A stretch of 64,000 nucleotides of DNA from Myxococcales bacterium. GTDB taxonomy: Bacteria > Myxococcota > Myxococcia > Myxococcales > JAKAPL01. Below the pieces are notes generated by a model. The model saw nothing but the letters and a program-made list of their open reading frames with translations. It had not been told where the DNA came from and did not search any database. The translations under genes were made by a program, and so were the position numbers. Below, in pieces: positions 36,983 to 48,000 of the stretch. Position 1 is the first letter of the stretch; every line of letters starts with the position of its first letter. The stretch lies in the NCBI GenBank assembly GCA_021783235.1, contig JAJXUD010000002.1:1-64000 (forward strand). The letters run 5' to 3'.

Positions 36983-37984
36983 ATGCGCGCGTCCGTCATC
37001 GGCGCGGGGAGCTGGGGGACCGCGCTCGCCCTCGTGCTCGCGAGGAAGGGCTTTCCGGTCCAGCTGTGGGCCCACGACCCCGAGAAGGCTCGGGCCATGG
37101 CCAAGGCGGGGGAGAACTCCGTCTACCTGCCGGGCTTTCCGCTGCCGCCGTCCCTCCACGTGACCGGCTCGCTCGAGGAGGCGCTCTCGGGGGCGGAGCT
37201 CGTCGTCGAGGTGGTTCCTTCGCACGCCGTCCGCGACGTCATGGGCCGGGCGGCGCCCCTCCTGTCGCCCGGGGTCCCGATCGTCACTGCCTCGAAGGGC
37301 ATCGAGAACGGCACCCTCTCGACGATGACCGAGGTGCTCGAGGACGTGCTCCCGCCGCTCCTCCACCCCTACGTCTGCGTGCTCTCCGGTCCTTCGTTCG
37401 CCCGGGAGGTCGCGCAGGGGCTTCCCACCGCGGTCTCGGTGGCCTCGCGCTGGGAGCGGATCGCCCGCGAGGTGCAGCAGGCCTTCTCGGCCCCGCGCTT
37501 TCGCGTCTACACCTGCCTCGACGTGGTGGGGGTCGAGCTCGGCGGCGCGCTCAAGAACGTCATCGCCATCGGCGCCGGGATCTCCGATGGGCTCGGCTTC
37601 GGCCAGAACAGCCGCGCCGCGCTCATCACCCGCGGCGTCGCGGAGATCTCGCGGCTCGCGGTCGCGAAGGGCGCCTCGCCGCTGACGCTCTCGGGGCTCG
37701 CGGGCCTCGGCGACCTCGTGCTCACCTGCACGGGCCAGCTCTCCCGAAACCGGACGGTCGGGCTCGAGCTCGGCAAGGGGCGCAAGCTCGAGGAGATCCT
37801 GGGCGAGATGAAGATGGTCGCCGAGGGCGTGAAGAACGCCCGCTCGACGCACGATCTCGCGAAGAGGCTCGAGGTCGACCTGCCGATCTGCGAGGCGGTC
37901 TACCGGGTGCTCTACGAGGGCGTCGCCCCCCGCGACGCCGTGGTCGATCTGCTGAACCGCGAGGCGAAGGCCGAGTTCGTCTGA
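36983..37984 (+). CDS. gpsA: glycerol-3-phosphate dehydrogenase [NAD(P)+]
   Basis: The protein has 333 residues. It reduces dihydroxyacetone phosphate to sn-glycerol 3-phosphate, the backbone for phospholipids. The Rossmann motif [10 protein letters not shown] is at residues 8-17. [17 protein letters not shown] and the catalytic lysine region [21 protein letters not shown] are intact, and [13 protein letters not shown] closes the substrate site. AGGAGGTGA at 36968-36976, 6 nt before the ATG, is one of the best ribosome-binding sites in the window. It faces the lolA gene convergently at its 3' end. Confidence 0.96.
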   Translation: MRASVIGAGSWGTALALVLARKGFPVQLWAHDPEKARAMAKAGENSVYLPGFPLPPSLHVTGSLEEALSGAELVVEVVPSHAVRDVMGRAAPLLSPGVPIVTASKGIENGTLSTMTEVLEDVLPPLLHPYVCVLSGPSFAREVAQGLPTAVSVASRWERIAREVQQAFSAPRFRVYTCLDVVGVELGGALKNVIAIGAGISDGLGFGQNSRAALITRGVAEISRLAVAKGASPLTLSGLAGLGDLVLTCTGQLSRNRTVGLELGKGRKLEEILGEMKMVAEGVKNARSTHDLAKRLEVDLPICEAVYRVLYEGVAPRDAVVDLLNREAKAEFV

Positions 37985-38002
37985 TCCGAGGCCGACGGGC
38001 CG

Positions 38003-38653
38003 CTACTTTGCGCCGCCCTCCGGGGCGCTCCTCACGACCTCGGTCCCGGGCGGCAGCGTCAGCGTGAACGCCCTCGCCTCGATGCCCGTGTTCGTCCGGA
38101 TCTCGGTGAAGTCGAAGCGGTTCTCGTCCCCGGCGCCGTCGACGACGAGGCTCTCGCGCACCGCCCAGCTCCTCGGGTCGAGCACGAAGTAGATCCGCTT
38201 CAGCCGCGGGTCCGGCCTCTTCGGCACGAGCTCGAGGCGTATCCCCTCGGCGAGATCGGTCCGATCCGGCGTGCCCACGGAAAACTCCCGCTCGAGCCTA
38301 CCCTGGCCGAACAAGAACGCCACCGACGCCGAGAGCTCCGCCGACTTGAAGCTCCCCTCCATCGCCTGCTGGGCGTCCGGGACATAGCTCGTGAACCGGT
38401 CGCCCGAGACGACGAAGCTCTTCGGTTCGGGCGCGTCGTAGTCGAAGCGGAGCATCCCCGGCCGCTTCCAGAGGAGCGTGCCCGAGCTGTGCAGCGTCTT
38501 GTGCAGCGCTGGGCTCACGTAGGTCTGCGAGAAGCGCGCCCGGAGATCCTTCGCCTTCTCGTAGAGCTCCTGCATCCGCGCCACCGGCTGCTCGAGCGGA
38601 TGGGGCGGCGGGGCGGCGGCGAAGGACAGCGCGAGCGCCAGGGCGGTGATCAT
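38003..38653 (-). CDS. lolA: outer-membrane lipoprotein carrier protein LolA
   Basis: The protein has 216 residues. It is a periplasmic chaperone that carries lipoproteins from the LolCDE complex to the outer membrane. The signal peptide MITALALALSFAAA precedes the LolA fold: LRARFSQTYVSPALHKTLHSSGTLLWKRPGMLRFDY, then SFVVSGDRF and LKRIYFVLDPRSWAVRESLVVD. GAGGAG lies about 10 nt before the ATG. It is 24 nt downstream of trmH on the same strand and may be transcribed with it. Confidence 0.88.
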   Translation of the reverse strand: MITALALALSFAAAPPPHPLEQPVARMQELYEKAKDLRARFSQTYVSPALHKTLHSSGTLLWKRPGMLRFDYDAPEPKSFVVSGDRFTSYVPDAQQAMEGSFKSAELSASVAFLFGQGRLEREFSVGTPDRTDLAEGIRLELVPKRPDPRLKRIYFVLDPRSWAVRESLVVDGAGDENRFDFTEIRTNTGIEARAFTLTLPPGTEVVRSAPEGGAK

Positions 38654-38677
38654 CGGGTCGTCTCCTCGCTGCGGAGC

Positions 38678-39322
38678 CTAACGCAGCCCGAGCCGCTTCG
38701 CCTGCTTGACGGCCCGGGCGCAGAAATCACTGGTGAGGCGTTGACGGTCCTCGGGCGCGAGATCGCCCGTGAGCCCGAGGCGGCGCCTCGCGTCGACGGC
38801 GGCCCAGAGCGCGATCGCGGCCGCCACCGAGACGTTGAAACTCTGGGTGAAGCCGGCCATGGGGATGTGGAAGCGCGCGTCGGCGGCCTCGGCCATGGCG
38901 CTGGTCACGCCGTCGTGCTCGTTGCCGAAGACGAGCGCGATCTTCCGCTCGAAGGGGATCTCATGGAGCGGCACGGCGTCGCCCGAGCAGAGGCTCGCGT
39001 AGACGGCGTGGCCGGTGTCGTGCAGCGCCTGGGTGGCCGCCCGCGCGTCCGCGTGGCGGTGGAGCGTCAGCCATTTGTCGGCTCCCTGCGTCACCGCCGC
39101 GTTCGGTCGAAAGCCGCTCGCCGCTTCGACGACGTGCACGTCCTGAAGCCCGAGCCCCTCGGCGGTCCTCAGGATGGCCGCGAGGTTGTGCGGGTCGTGG
39201 ATCCCCTCGAGCACGATCGAAAGCGACCGGCTGCGCGCCGCGACCACCCGCTCGATCCGCTCGATCCGCCGCTCGAGGAGGAGCTCTCGGGGCTCGAGCG
39301 CCGTCGCCGCGGGCCGGTTCAC
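38678..39322 (-). CDS. trmH: tRNA (guanosine(18)-2'-O)-methyltransferase
   Basis: The protein has 214 residues. It belongs to the SPOUT methyltransferases that modify G18 in the tRNA D-loop. All three SPOUT motifs are visible: LEGIHDPHNLAAILRTAEG, VFGNEHDGVT and IPMAGFTQSFNVSVAAAI. The GTG start abuts the obgE stop with no gap. TrmH is favoured over the rRNA methylase RlmB by length and by the D-x-H-N-L motif near the N-terminus. Confidence 0.9.
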   Translation of the reverse strand: MNRPAATALEPRELLLERRIERIERVVAARSRSLSIVLEGIHDPHNLAAILRTAEGLGLQDVHVVEAASGFRPNAAVTQGADKWLTLHRHADARAATQALHDTGHAVYASLCSGDAVPLHEIPFERKIALVFGNEHDGVTSAMAEAADARFHIPMAGFTQSFNVSVAAAIALWAAVDARRRLGLTGDLAPEDRQRLTSDFCARAVKQAKRLGLR

Positions 39323-40336
<1,014 letters not shown>

Positions 40337-40369
40337 TGCTGCGGCCGCCGGGGCCGCCCGGCGCCTCGG

Positions 40370-40624
40370 CTAGGCCGGATAGACGGAGACCTTCTTCCGG
40401 TCTCGTCCCAGCCGCTCGTACTTCACGGTGCCGTCGACCGTGGCGAAGATGGTGAAGTCCTTGCCGAGGCCGACGTTCTTGCCCGGGTGAATCTTCGTCC
40501 CCACCTGCCGGACGAGGATGCTGCCCGCGCTGACCTTCTCGCCAGCGTACACCTTGATGCCGCGGGCCTGCCCCGGCGAGTCGCGGCCGTTGCGGCTCGA
40601 GCCCTGTCCTTTTTTGTGCGCCAT
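40370..40624 (-). CDS. rpmA: 50S ribosomal protein L27
   Basis: The protein has 84 residues and is complete ([24 protein letters not shown]...). The N-terminus reaches the peptidyl-transferase centre. It has no Firmicutes-type cleavable extension. It lies 12 nt after rplU in the usual operon. Confidence 0.97.
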   Translation of the reverse strand: MAHKKGQGSSRNGRDSPGQARGIKVYAGEKVSAGSILVRQVGTKIHPGKNVGLGKDFTIFATVDGTVKYERLGRDRKKVSVYPA

Positions 40625-40636
40625 GGGTCTCTGCTC

Positions 40637-40948
40637 CTAGGCCTGGATCGCCGTGATCTTGAGCTCGGTGAACGGCTGCCGGTGGCCGCGCTTGTAGGTG
40701 TAGCCCTCTTTGCGCTTGTGGAAGTGAATGACCTTGGCCCCGCGCCCGTGCGCGGTGATCTCGGCCGTCACCTTGGCGCCTTCCACGGTGGGACGGCCGA
40801 CCTTGACGGCCTCGTTCCCTCCGACCATGAGGACGTCGAGGTCGACCTTCGCCCCCACGTCCGCCAGCAGCTTCTCCACGCGGAGCACGTCGCCTTCGCT
40901 CACGCGGTATTGCTTGCCCCCGGTCTTGATGACGGCGTACATCGGCAA
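40637..40948 (-). CDS. rplU: 50S ribosomal protein L21
   Basis: The protein has 103 residues ([20 protein letters not shown]...) and ends in the usual basic segment [23 protein letters not shown] stands 6-7 nt before the ATG. A separate promoter overlaps the end of gatB. Confidence 0.97.
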   Translation of the reverse strand: MPMYAVIKTGGKQYRVSEGDVLRVEKLLADVGAKVDLDVLMVGGNEAVKVGRPTVEGAKVTAEITAHGRGAKVIHFHKRKEGYTYKRGHRQPFTELKITAIQA

Positions 40949-40968
40949 CTCCTTCGAAAAGGGCCGGT

Positions 40969-40997
40969 ACTACACCAGAACTCCGCTCGGGAGTCAA
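40969..40997 (-). promoter_or_regulatory. promoter of rplU-rpmA-obgE
   Basis: On the minus strand TTGACT (40992-40997) and TGTAGT (40969-40974) are 17 nt apart. The -35 contains the gatB stop codon (TGA), so the ribosomal operon gets its own promoter in a 45-nt gap. Confidence 0.55.
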
Positions 40998-42451
40998 CCG
41001 AGCTTCTTCTTGAGGATCTCTCCGATGACGGCCGGGTTGCCCTGGCCGCGCATCTCCTTCATCACTTGCCCGACGAAGAAGCCGATGAGCTGCGTCTTCC
41101 CGGCCCGGTACTTCGCCACCTCGCCCTGAGCGCGGGCGAGCACGGCGTCGACCGCGGCCTCGGTCTGGCCCGCGTCCGAGACCTGGGTCAGCCCCTTCGC
41201 CTTCGCGATCTCGCGCGGCGCCCCGCCGGTCCGGACGAGCTCGGCGAGGACCTCCTTCATGGCGGCGCCCGACAGCTCGCCCGCGTCGACGAGTCGGAGG
41301 AGCTCGCCGAAGGTCTCGGGGGTCGCCCGCTGCGACCCGAGCGTCTCGCCCGCGTCCCGGACCGCGGCCACGAGCTCGTTGACGACCCGCTTCGAGAGCT
41401 TGCCGGCGTCGGGGTAGCCCGGGAGCGCCCGCTCGAACCAGTCCGCGAGAGGCCGCTCGTCGGTGAGCGTCGCCGCCTCGGCCGCGCCCACGCCGAGCGC
41501 GCGGTAGCGGGCGGCGCGCGCCGCCGGCAGTTCGGGGAGCCCCTCGCGTACCTTCGCCACCCAGTCGGCCGAGACCACGCACGGCGGCAGGTCGGGCTCG
41601 GGGAAGTAGCGATAGTCGTGCGCCTCCTCCTTCGTGCGCAACGATCGCGTCTCGCCCTTCTGGGGATCGTAGGTCCGGGTCTCCTGCACGACGCGCCCGC
41701 CCGACTCGAGCAGATCGATCTGGCGAGAGATCTCGTACTCGATCGCCTGTCGGAGGAAGCGGAAGCTGTTCATGTTCTTGAGTTCGGCGCGGGTGCCGAG
41801 CGCGTTCGAACCGAAGGGGCGCACGCTCACGTTCGCGTCGCAGCGCAGCGAGCCCTCCTCGAGGTTCCCGTCGTTGACGCCGAGGTACATGAGAACGGCG
41901 CGCAGCGACTTCAGGTAGTCCGAGGCCTCCTGTGCGCTCGAGAGGTCGGGCTCGCTCACGATCTCGAGCAGCGGCACGCCCGCCCGGTTGAAGTCGACGA
42001 GGCTCCCCTCGGCCTCGCCATGGAGGTTCTTGCCGGCGTCCTCCTCCATGTGGATGCGCCGGATGCGGACCCTCTTGCCCGACGGGAGCGCGAGCCCGCC
42101 GTGCTCGCAGATGGGCAGGTCGTACTGCGAGATCTGGTAGCCCTTCGGCAGGTCCGGGTAGAAGTAGTTCTTGCGCGACCAGACCGAGGTCTCGCGGACC
42201 GCGCAGCCGAGGGCGAGGCCGGTCCGGATCGCGAACTCGACCACTTGTCGGTTCAAGACCGGCAGCACTCCCGGCATCCCGAGGCAGACCGGGCAGGTGT
42301 GGTGGTTCGGCAGCGCCCCGAACTCCGTCGAGCAGCCGCAGAAGATCTTGCTCTTCGTGAGCAGCTGCGCGTGGACCTCGAGGCCCAGCACCGGCTCCCA
42401 GGCGGCGGCGTCGCCCGTGCGCGGGGCGCTCGTCTTGGCGGTGGCCTGCAC
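40994..42451 (-). CDS. gatB: Asp-tRNA(Asn)/Glu-tRNA(Gln) amidotransferase subunit B
   Basis: The protein has 485 residues. With GatA and GatC it converts misacylated Glu-tRNA(Gln) or Asp-tRNA(Asn) to the correct amide. Family motifs are [37 protein letters not shown] (with zinc-type Cys), [12 protein letters not shown] and ECD-like [17 protein letters not shown]. The C-terminal tRNA-binding domain ends [23 protein letters not shown]. The GTG start abuts the stop of the Mpo1-like gene, and GAGGAG in that gene's last codons is its ribosome-binding site. gatA and gatC are not in the window. Confidence 0.95.
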   Translation of the reverse strand: MQATAKTSAPRTGDAAAWEPVLGLEVHAQLLTKSKIFCGCSTEFGALPNHHTCPVCLGMPGVLPVLNRQVVEFAIRTGLALGCAVRETSVWSRKNYFYPDLPKGYQISQYDLPICEHGGLALPSGKRVRIRRIHMEEDAGKNLHGEAEGSLVDFNRAGVPLLEIVSEPDLSSAQEASDYLKSLRAVLMYLGVNDGNLEEGSLRCDANVSVRPFGSNALGTRAELKNMNSFRFLRQAIEYEISRQIDLLESGGRVVQETRTYDPQKGETRSLRTKEEAHDYRYFPEPDLPPCVVSADWVAKVREGLPELPAARAARYRALGVGAAEAATLTDERPLADWFERALPGYPDAGKLSKRVVNELVAAVRDAGETLGSQRATPETFGELLRLVDAGELSGAAMKEVLAELVRTGGAPREIAKAKGLTQVSDAGQTEAAVDAVLARAQGEVAKYRAGKTQLIGFFVGQVMKEMRGQGNPAVIGEILKKKLG

Positions 42452-42790
42452 CTAGCTCCTCGGCGCCTGCGAAAGCTCCGTCCCGAGGCGGCGCGTCAGC
42501 ATCAGCGCCCAGAGGCGGAGGTCGGCCGCGAGGCTGTAGAGCGGGTAGCGGAAGGTCGCCGGGCGGTTCTTCTCGACGAAGAGGTGGCCCGTCCAGGCGA
42601 GGCCGTAGCCGAGGAGCGGCGCGCCCCAGAGGAGCGCCGGCAGCCCGAACGACGCCGCCGCGACGATCGAGCCGATCGCGCAGGTCGTGCCCACGAAGTG
42701 GAGCGCGCGGTTCGCCCGGCTCGAGTGCTCGCCCAGGTAGTAGGGCCAGAAGTCGCGGAAGGTTCGGATCTCGCCCGGCACGCCGCGCAC
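42452..42790 (-). CDS. Mpo1-like (DUF962) membrane protein
   Basis: The protein has about 112 residues. The motif FRDFWPYYLGEHSSRANRALHFVGTT is the DUF962/Mpo1 signature, with the two conserved His. Three or four hydrophobic helices follow. Yeast Mpo1 is an Fe-dependent dioxygenase that shortens 2-hydroxy fatty acids; activity in this protein is not established. I place the start at the GTG at 42790; a second GTG at 42781 is equally possible. Upstream sequence in the same frame is low-complexity and not part of the family. Confidence 0.7.
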   Translation of the reverse strand: MRGVPGEIRTFRDFWPYYLGEHSSRANRALHFVGTTCAIGSIVAAASFGLPALLWGAPLLGYGLAWTGHLFVEKNRPATFRYPLYSLAADLRLWALMLTRRLGTELSQAPRS

Positions 42791-42909
42791 GCTAGCAAAG
42801 AGCGCTGCCCGGGCCAAGGCCGCGCACGCGGCGCCCCGGGGCAGCGAGATCGGCCCCCCGGCTGCCCGTCTGTTGCGACCGCGCGTCGGTTCTTGGTTCC
42901 TTGCCGCCC

Positions 42910-45018
42910 ATGAAAAGCCACCGGGCGCTCCTGCCGCTCTCCCTGCTGCTCGCCGCTCCTGCCCTCGCGCAGGCGCCAAACGTCGGCGCCCTCCCCGAGA
43001 CCGAGAAGGTCCGCGGCGACCTCCCCCCGCCGCCGCTCCTCACCTCGATCGCGCTCTCCGACGCCCAGAACGAGTTCGCGGCCTTCCAACTCGTCGTCGC
43101 GGCCTCGGGCGCGCCCGTCACCGTCGAGGACGTCTCGCTCTCCGACCTGACGGGCCCGGGCGGCGCGAAGCTGTCGGGCGCCTCGGCGCTGGTCTACCGC
43201 GAGGCCATGGTGGCGGTGATGAGCCCCTCGAACTCGGCGGGCGCGGTGGGCGACTGGCCCGATCCGCTCGTCCCGAAGCTGGACGACTTCTACGGGGAGA
43301 CGCGCAACGCCTTTCCGGTCACGGTCTCCGCAGGCCGCAGCCAGCCGTTCTACCTCGAGCTCCACGTGCCGGCGGGCCAGCCGCCCGGCGGCTACGCGGG
43401 CGCGGCGACCGCGAGCTTCTCGGACGGCACGAGCGCGAGCGTCCCTGTGACGCTGCGGGTGCGGGCCTTCGCGCTCCCTTCGACCTCGTCGCTCACCACG
43501 GCCTTCGGCTTCGACTGGGACGGTCCCTGCGTCGGCCACTTCGGCGGCTACGGAGCGCCGAACTGCACCGATCCGCAGCTCGAGGCGCTGAACGCGCTCT
43601 ACTTCCAGGACGCGCTGAACCATCGGCTCACCATCAGCGCGCTCGTCTACGCGCCGCCCGTCTCGAGCGGCCAGGGGAGCTTCTCGACCTTCGACCAGCT
43701 CTACGGCCCGTTCTTGAACGGGACGGCGCTGACGAAGCCCGACCAGCTTCAGGGCGCGCAGCTCACCTCGATCCAGTACGTCGGCGACTGGTCGTCCGCC
43801 TCATTCGCCGCCTGGGCCGCGCACTTCAAGGCGAACGGCTGGTTCTCACGCCTCTTTGACTACACCTGCGACGAGCCGCCCATGACCTGCGCCTGGAGCG
43901 ACATCCCGACCCGGGCGGCCATCGTCCACGCGGGCGACCCGAACTTCCGCACGCTGGTGACCACCGACCTCGCGAACGCGACGGCGAACGGGGTCCTGTC
44001 GTCGATCGACATCCTCGTGCCCATCGACAACTCGCTCGACCCGGCGTCGGGGGACACGCGGCCCGCGTACGCAAACTTCCTGACGACGCCCGACTCGCTC
44101 CTCTGGACCTACCAATCGTGCTCGCCGACCTCGACCTGCGTCGACGGCGCGCAGGGCGGCGATCCGAGCTGGCCGATGCGTTACCTCGACGAGAGCGCCG
44201 CCTCGAACCGGCTGCTCGAGTGGGTGGATTTTGCCGAGAACGTGACCGGCGAGCTCTACTACGACACCACCATGAGCATGGCGGTCTATGGCGCCGCCGC
44301 CTGGCAGAACGAGTACGTCTTCGGCAACAACGGCGACGGCTCGCTCTTCTACCCAGGCAGCCCGTCGATCATCGGCGGCACGCACGACATCCCGATCGAG
44401 AGCCTGCGGCTGAAGCTCTTGCGCGGCGGCCTGCAGGATTACGAGTATCTCCACGAGCTCTCGGCGCTCGGCGACGTCGATTCGGCCAAGGCGGCGCTCG
44501 CGCTCGTCGCCCAGTCGGCGAGCCAGTTCACGCAGGATGGCGCGGTCTTCGAGGAAGCGCGCGCACAGATGGCCGACGCGATCGAGCGCGACCTCGGCGT
44601 CTCGTCGTCGGGCGGCGGCGCCCCCGACGCGGGGACGGCTGCGTCCGACGCGGGGACGCCTGCGCCAGACGCGGGGACGCCTGCGTCCGACGCTGGGACG
44701 GAGACGCCCGATGCCGGGACGGAGACGCCCGACGCCGGGAGTTCGAACTCGCCCGACGGCGGCGGCTCCCTCTGGCCCGCCTTGGACATCGAGCGGCCCC
44801 ACGCGCCGCTCTTCCCGCCCCTCGCGGCCCCGAGAAGCCCCACGACCAGCGAAACCCGGGGGGCGCGCGCCGCCGTCGGCCGCGGCTGCGGCACGGGGCC
44901 GGGAGGGACGGACTTCACCGCCGCCGTGACACTCCTTCTAGCCGCGATGACACTCGGCTCCCGGCCGAAGCGGCTGAAGCAGACCGAGGCCGGCGGCGGC
45001 AACGGGAGCGGCAAGTAG
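42910..45018 (+). CDS. secreted DUF4091/GH123-like protein with MYXO-CTERM-like tail
   Basis: The protein has 702 residues. The ATG at 42910 starts a signal peptide (MKSHRALLPLSLLLAAPALA). A beta-sandwich domain (about 25-185) is followed by a barrel-like domain with LFDYTCDEPPM, where the Asp-Glu pair may be catalytic, and ESLRLKLLRGGLQDYEYLHEL near 500. This layout resembles DUF4091 proteins related to glycoside hydrolase family 123. A linker of PDAGT/SDAG repeats leads to GCGTG (Cys660), a hydrophobic helix and RPKR, like the MYXO-CTERM sorting signal. It is probably surface-anchored and acts on polysaccharide. The substrate is unknown. Confidence 0.7.
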   Translation: MKSHRALLPLSLLLAAPALAQAPNVGALPETEKVRGDLPPPPLLTSIALSDAQNEFAAFQLVVAASGAPVTVEDVSLSDLTGPGGAKLSGASALVYREAMVAVMSPSNSAGAVGDWPDPLVPKLDDFYGETRNAFPVTVSAGRSQPFYLELHVPAGQPPGGYAGAATASFSDGTSASVPVTLRVRAFALPSTSSLTTAFGFDWDGPCVGHFGGYGAPNCTDPQLEALNALYFQDALNHRLTISALVYAPPVSSGQGSFSTFDQLYGPFLNGTALTKPDQLQGAQLTSIQYVGDWSSASFAAWAAHFKANGWFSRLFDYTCDEPPMTCAWSDIPTRAAIVHAGDPNFRTLVTTDLANATANGVLSSIDILVPIDNSLDPASGDTRPAYANFLTTPDSLLWTYQSCSPTSTCVDGAQGGDPSWPMRYLDESAASNRLLEWVDFAENVTGELYYDTTMSMAVYGAAAWQNEYVFGNNGDGSLFYPGSPSIIGGTHDIPIESLRLKLLRGGLQDYEYLHELSALGDVDSAKAALALVAQSASQFTQDGAVFEEARAQMADAIERDLGVSSSGGGAPDAGTAASDAGTPAPDAGTPASDAGTETPDAGTETPDAGSSNSPDGGGSLWPALDIERPHAPLFPPLAAPRSPTTSETRGARAAVGRGCGTGPGGTDFTAAVTLLLAAMTLGSRPKRLKQTEAGGGNGSGK

Positions 45019-45031
45019 CTCAGCGGGCATC

Positions 45032-45063
45032 CCCAGGGGCGCACGCAGGGGCCCCGGGTCTTT
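45032..45063 (+). terminator. intrinsic terminator after the DUF4091-type gene
   Basis: CCC plus GGGGC (45032-45040, one bulged A) pairs with GCCCC plus GGG (45051-45058) around a 10-nt loop, followed by TCTTTT. It lies between two convergent genes and is the clearest intrinsic terminator in the window. Confidence 0.5.
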
Positions 45064-48000
45064 TCAGCCGGCGAGCGGCTTGGTCTTCGGCTCGGGCGCC
45101 GCCAAGGCCGGGGTGCCGCCCTCGATCGGGACGACCTCGGCCTCGCCGCGGTCGGTCCTCTCCCCGCGGCCGAAGAGGCGGCCGAAGAAGACCGACGCGT
45201 CGTCGAAGAGCGAGTAAGCCACCGGCGTCGCGAGCAGCGTGAGCAGCAAGGAGAGGGTCTGGCCGCCGATGACGATGCTGCCGGTGGCGCGCGCGAGCCC
45301 GGCCCCGATGCCCTTCGAGACGGCGAGCGGGATCATGCCGGCCACGAAGGCCACGGTCGTCATGAGGATCGGCCGCAGCCGGTCTCGGTTCGCCTGCAGG
45401 ATGGCCTCGAGCTTTGGCATCCCTTGCGCGCGCAGCGTGTTCGTGTGGTCCACCTGGAGGATCGAGTTCTTCTTCACGACGCCGAAGAGCACGAGCAGTC
45501 CGAGACCGGTGAAGATGTTCAGCGTCTGCCCGAAGAGGAGGAGCGAGACGAGCGCGAACGGAACGGTGAGCGGTAGCGCGAGGAGGATCGTGATGGGGTG
45601 AAGCCACGATTCGAACTGTGCGGCGAGCACGAGGTACATGAAGATGAAGGAGAGGCCGAAGGCGATGACGAAGTTCGCCGCCGCCTTCCCGGTCTCGCGG
45701 GAGCGGCCCTGCGGGAGCGCGTGGTAGGCGGCCGGAAGCTGCTGATCGTGGATGATCTGGACGAGGGCCGCCATCACGTCGCTCTCCCCGAAGCCGGGCG
45801 CGACGTTGGCGTTGATCGCGACGAGGCGCTGCCGGTTGACGCGGTTGATGACCGAGGGGCCGGTACCCTGCCGGACAGTCACGACCTCGCGCAGCGGCAC
45901 CGAGCCGTAGCGCACCGACGGGACGGTGATGAGCGAGAGGCTCTCCCGGTCGGAGCGGAAGGGCAGATCGGCGCGGGCGCGCACGTCGTAGTCTTCGCCG
46001 CTCTCGGCGTAGGTGGAGACCTTGAGGCCGCCAACGAGCAGCTGCAGGGTCCCGGCGATGTCCGCCACCTGCACGCCCAGGTCGGCGGCCTTCTCGCGGT
46101 CGATCGTGACGTCGTACTCGGGCTTGCCGACCACGAGGTTCGTGTCGACGTCCACCGCCCCGGGCACCTTCTTGAGCTCGGCGACGATCCGGCTGCTGTA
46201 GTCGGCGAGCTTGCCGAGGTCGGGGCCCGAGATTCCGTACTGGACCGACGCCGTCGACTGGCCGGAGTTGAAGGCGTCGACCTCGGAGACGTCGATGCGC
46301 AGATCCTTCGGCAGCTTCTGGACGATCTCCTTGCGCACGCGCGCCATCAGCCCGATCTGCGTCTCCTTGCGGGCGCGCGGGTCGGTCAGTCGCACGTAGA
46401 TCTTGGCGAGGTTCTCGAGCCGCTGCTGGCCGCCGCCGATGCTCGTCAGGGTGAGCAGCACGTCCGGGCTGAGCTCGCGCACCTTGCGCGCGATTCGCTC
46501 GGCGACGATCTCGGTCGACTCCAGGCTCGTCCCCTCGGGCGCCCGCACGTTGATCTCGAAGTTGGCGTCGTCGTTCTCGGGGATGAAGCCCTTCGGCACG
46601 GCCTTGAAAAGCAGCGGCGTCGAGGCGAGCGTGAGCAGGGACGCGACCACGACGATCCAGCGGTGGCGCATCACGAAGCGGAGCACCGCCATGTAGGCGT
46701 TCTCGACCGGCTGGTAGCCCGCGTCGACGAACCTCTCGAGCGCGCTCTTCTTCTTCGGTAGCCGCTTGCCCTTCTCGTCGAAGAGTGGCGGGTCGAGCCA
46801 GCGCGCCGAGAGGCTCGGGGTGAGCGAGAAGCTCACCAGCATCGAGACGGCGATGGCGAAGGCCATCGTCAGGCCGAAGCCCTCGAGGAAGCGGCCGACG
46901 ATCCCCGACATGAAGGCGACCGGGACGAAGACAGCGAGGAGCGAGAGCGTCGTCGCGAGGACGGCGAGGCCGATGTCCTTCGTGGCGGCGATGGCCGCGG
47001 GGAACGGCCGGTAGCCCTTCTCGTCGATGAAGCGGAAGATGTTCTCGAGAACCACGATGGCGTCGTCGATGACGATGCCGACAGCCAGCGCGAGCGCCAG
47101 CAGGGTGATCATGTTGAGTGTGAAGCCCCGGGCCCACATGAGGGCGAAGGTGCCGATGATCGAGATGGGGATGGCGACCGCGGCGATGACGGCGCTGCGG
47201 AAGTTGCCGAGGAAGAGGAGCACGACGAGCGAGGCGAAGAGGGCGCCGAGGACGAGATGCTCCTTGACGGCGTTGACGCTCGTGCGGACGACCCCTGAGT
47301 TGTCGCGGACGACCTCGAGCTCGTAGCCGTGCGGCAGCGCCTTCTCGATGGCCTTGAGCCGTCCGAGCACCCCGTCGACCACCGCGACCGTGTTCTCGCC
47401 CGACTGCTTGCGCACCGAGAGAAGCACGGTCCGCTTGCCGTTCTCGAACGCGACCGAGTCCTCCTCCTCCTCGCCGTCCTCCACCCGCGCCACGTCGCCG
47501 AGCCGGATCGGGTGGCCGTCGGCGTCGCGCACCACGATCTGGGCCAGGGCCGCTGGACTCGTCACGCGCCCCTGCACGCGCAGGGTGATCTCGGTCGGGC
47601 CCGTCTGCACCGCGCCGCCTGGGGTGCTGAGGTTCTGGGTGGCGATCGCCCGCTGTACGTCCACCGCGGTGAGGCCCATCGAGCGCAGCCGCACCGGATC
47701 CATCCAGACGTTGATCTGCCGCTTGCGGCCGCCGATGAGGGAGACGTCGCCAACGCCCGGGATGCTCTCGATCTGCCGCCGGATCTGCTTGTCGGCGAGC
47801 TCGGTGAGCTCCCGAACCGAGTGCTTGCCGTGCACCGCGATCTGCAGCACCGGAACCGAGTCGGGATCGAGCTTCGCGACGATGGGGGGGTCGATGCCGC
47901 GCGGGAGGTCCGGCAGCGAGCTGTTGACGTGGTCCTGCACCTCCTGCGCCGCGACGTTGACGTTCTTGTCGAGGTTGAAGGTGACGAAGATCTGGGAGAC

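Noticed and set aside
40949-40993. L21 leader RNA before rplU
   Set aside because: The gap is only 45 nt and holds a promoter and a ribosome-binding site; there is no room for the structured leader known from Firmicutes.
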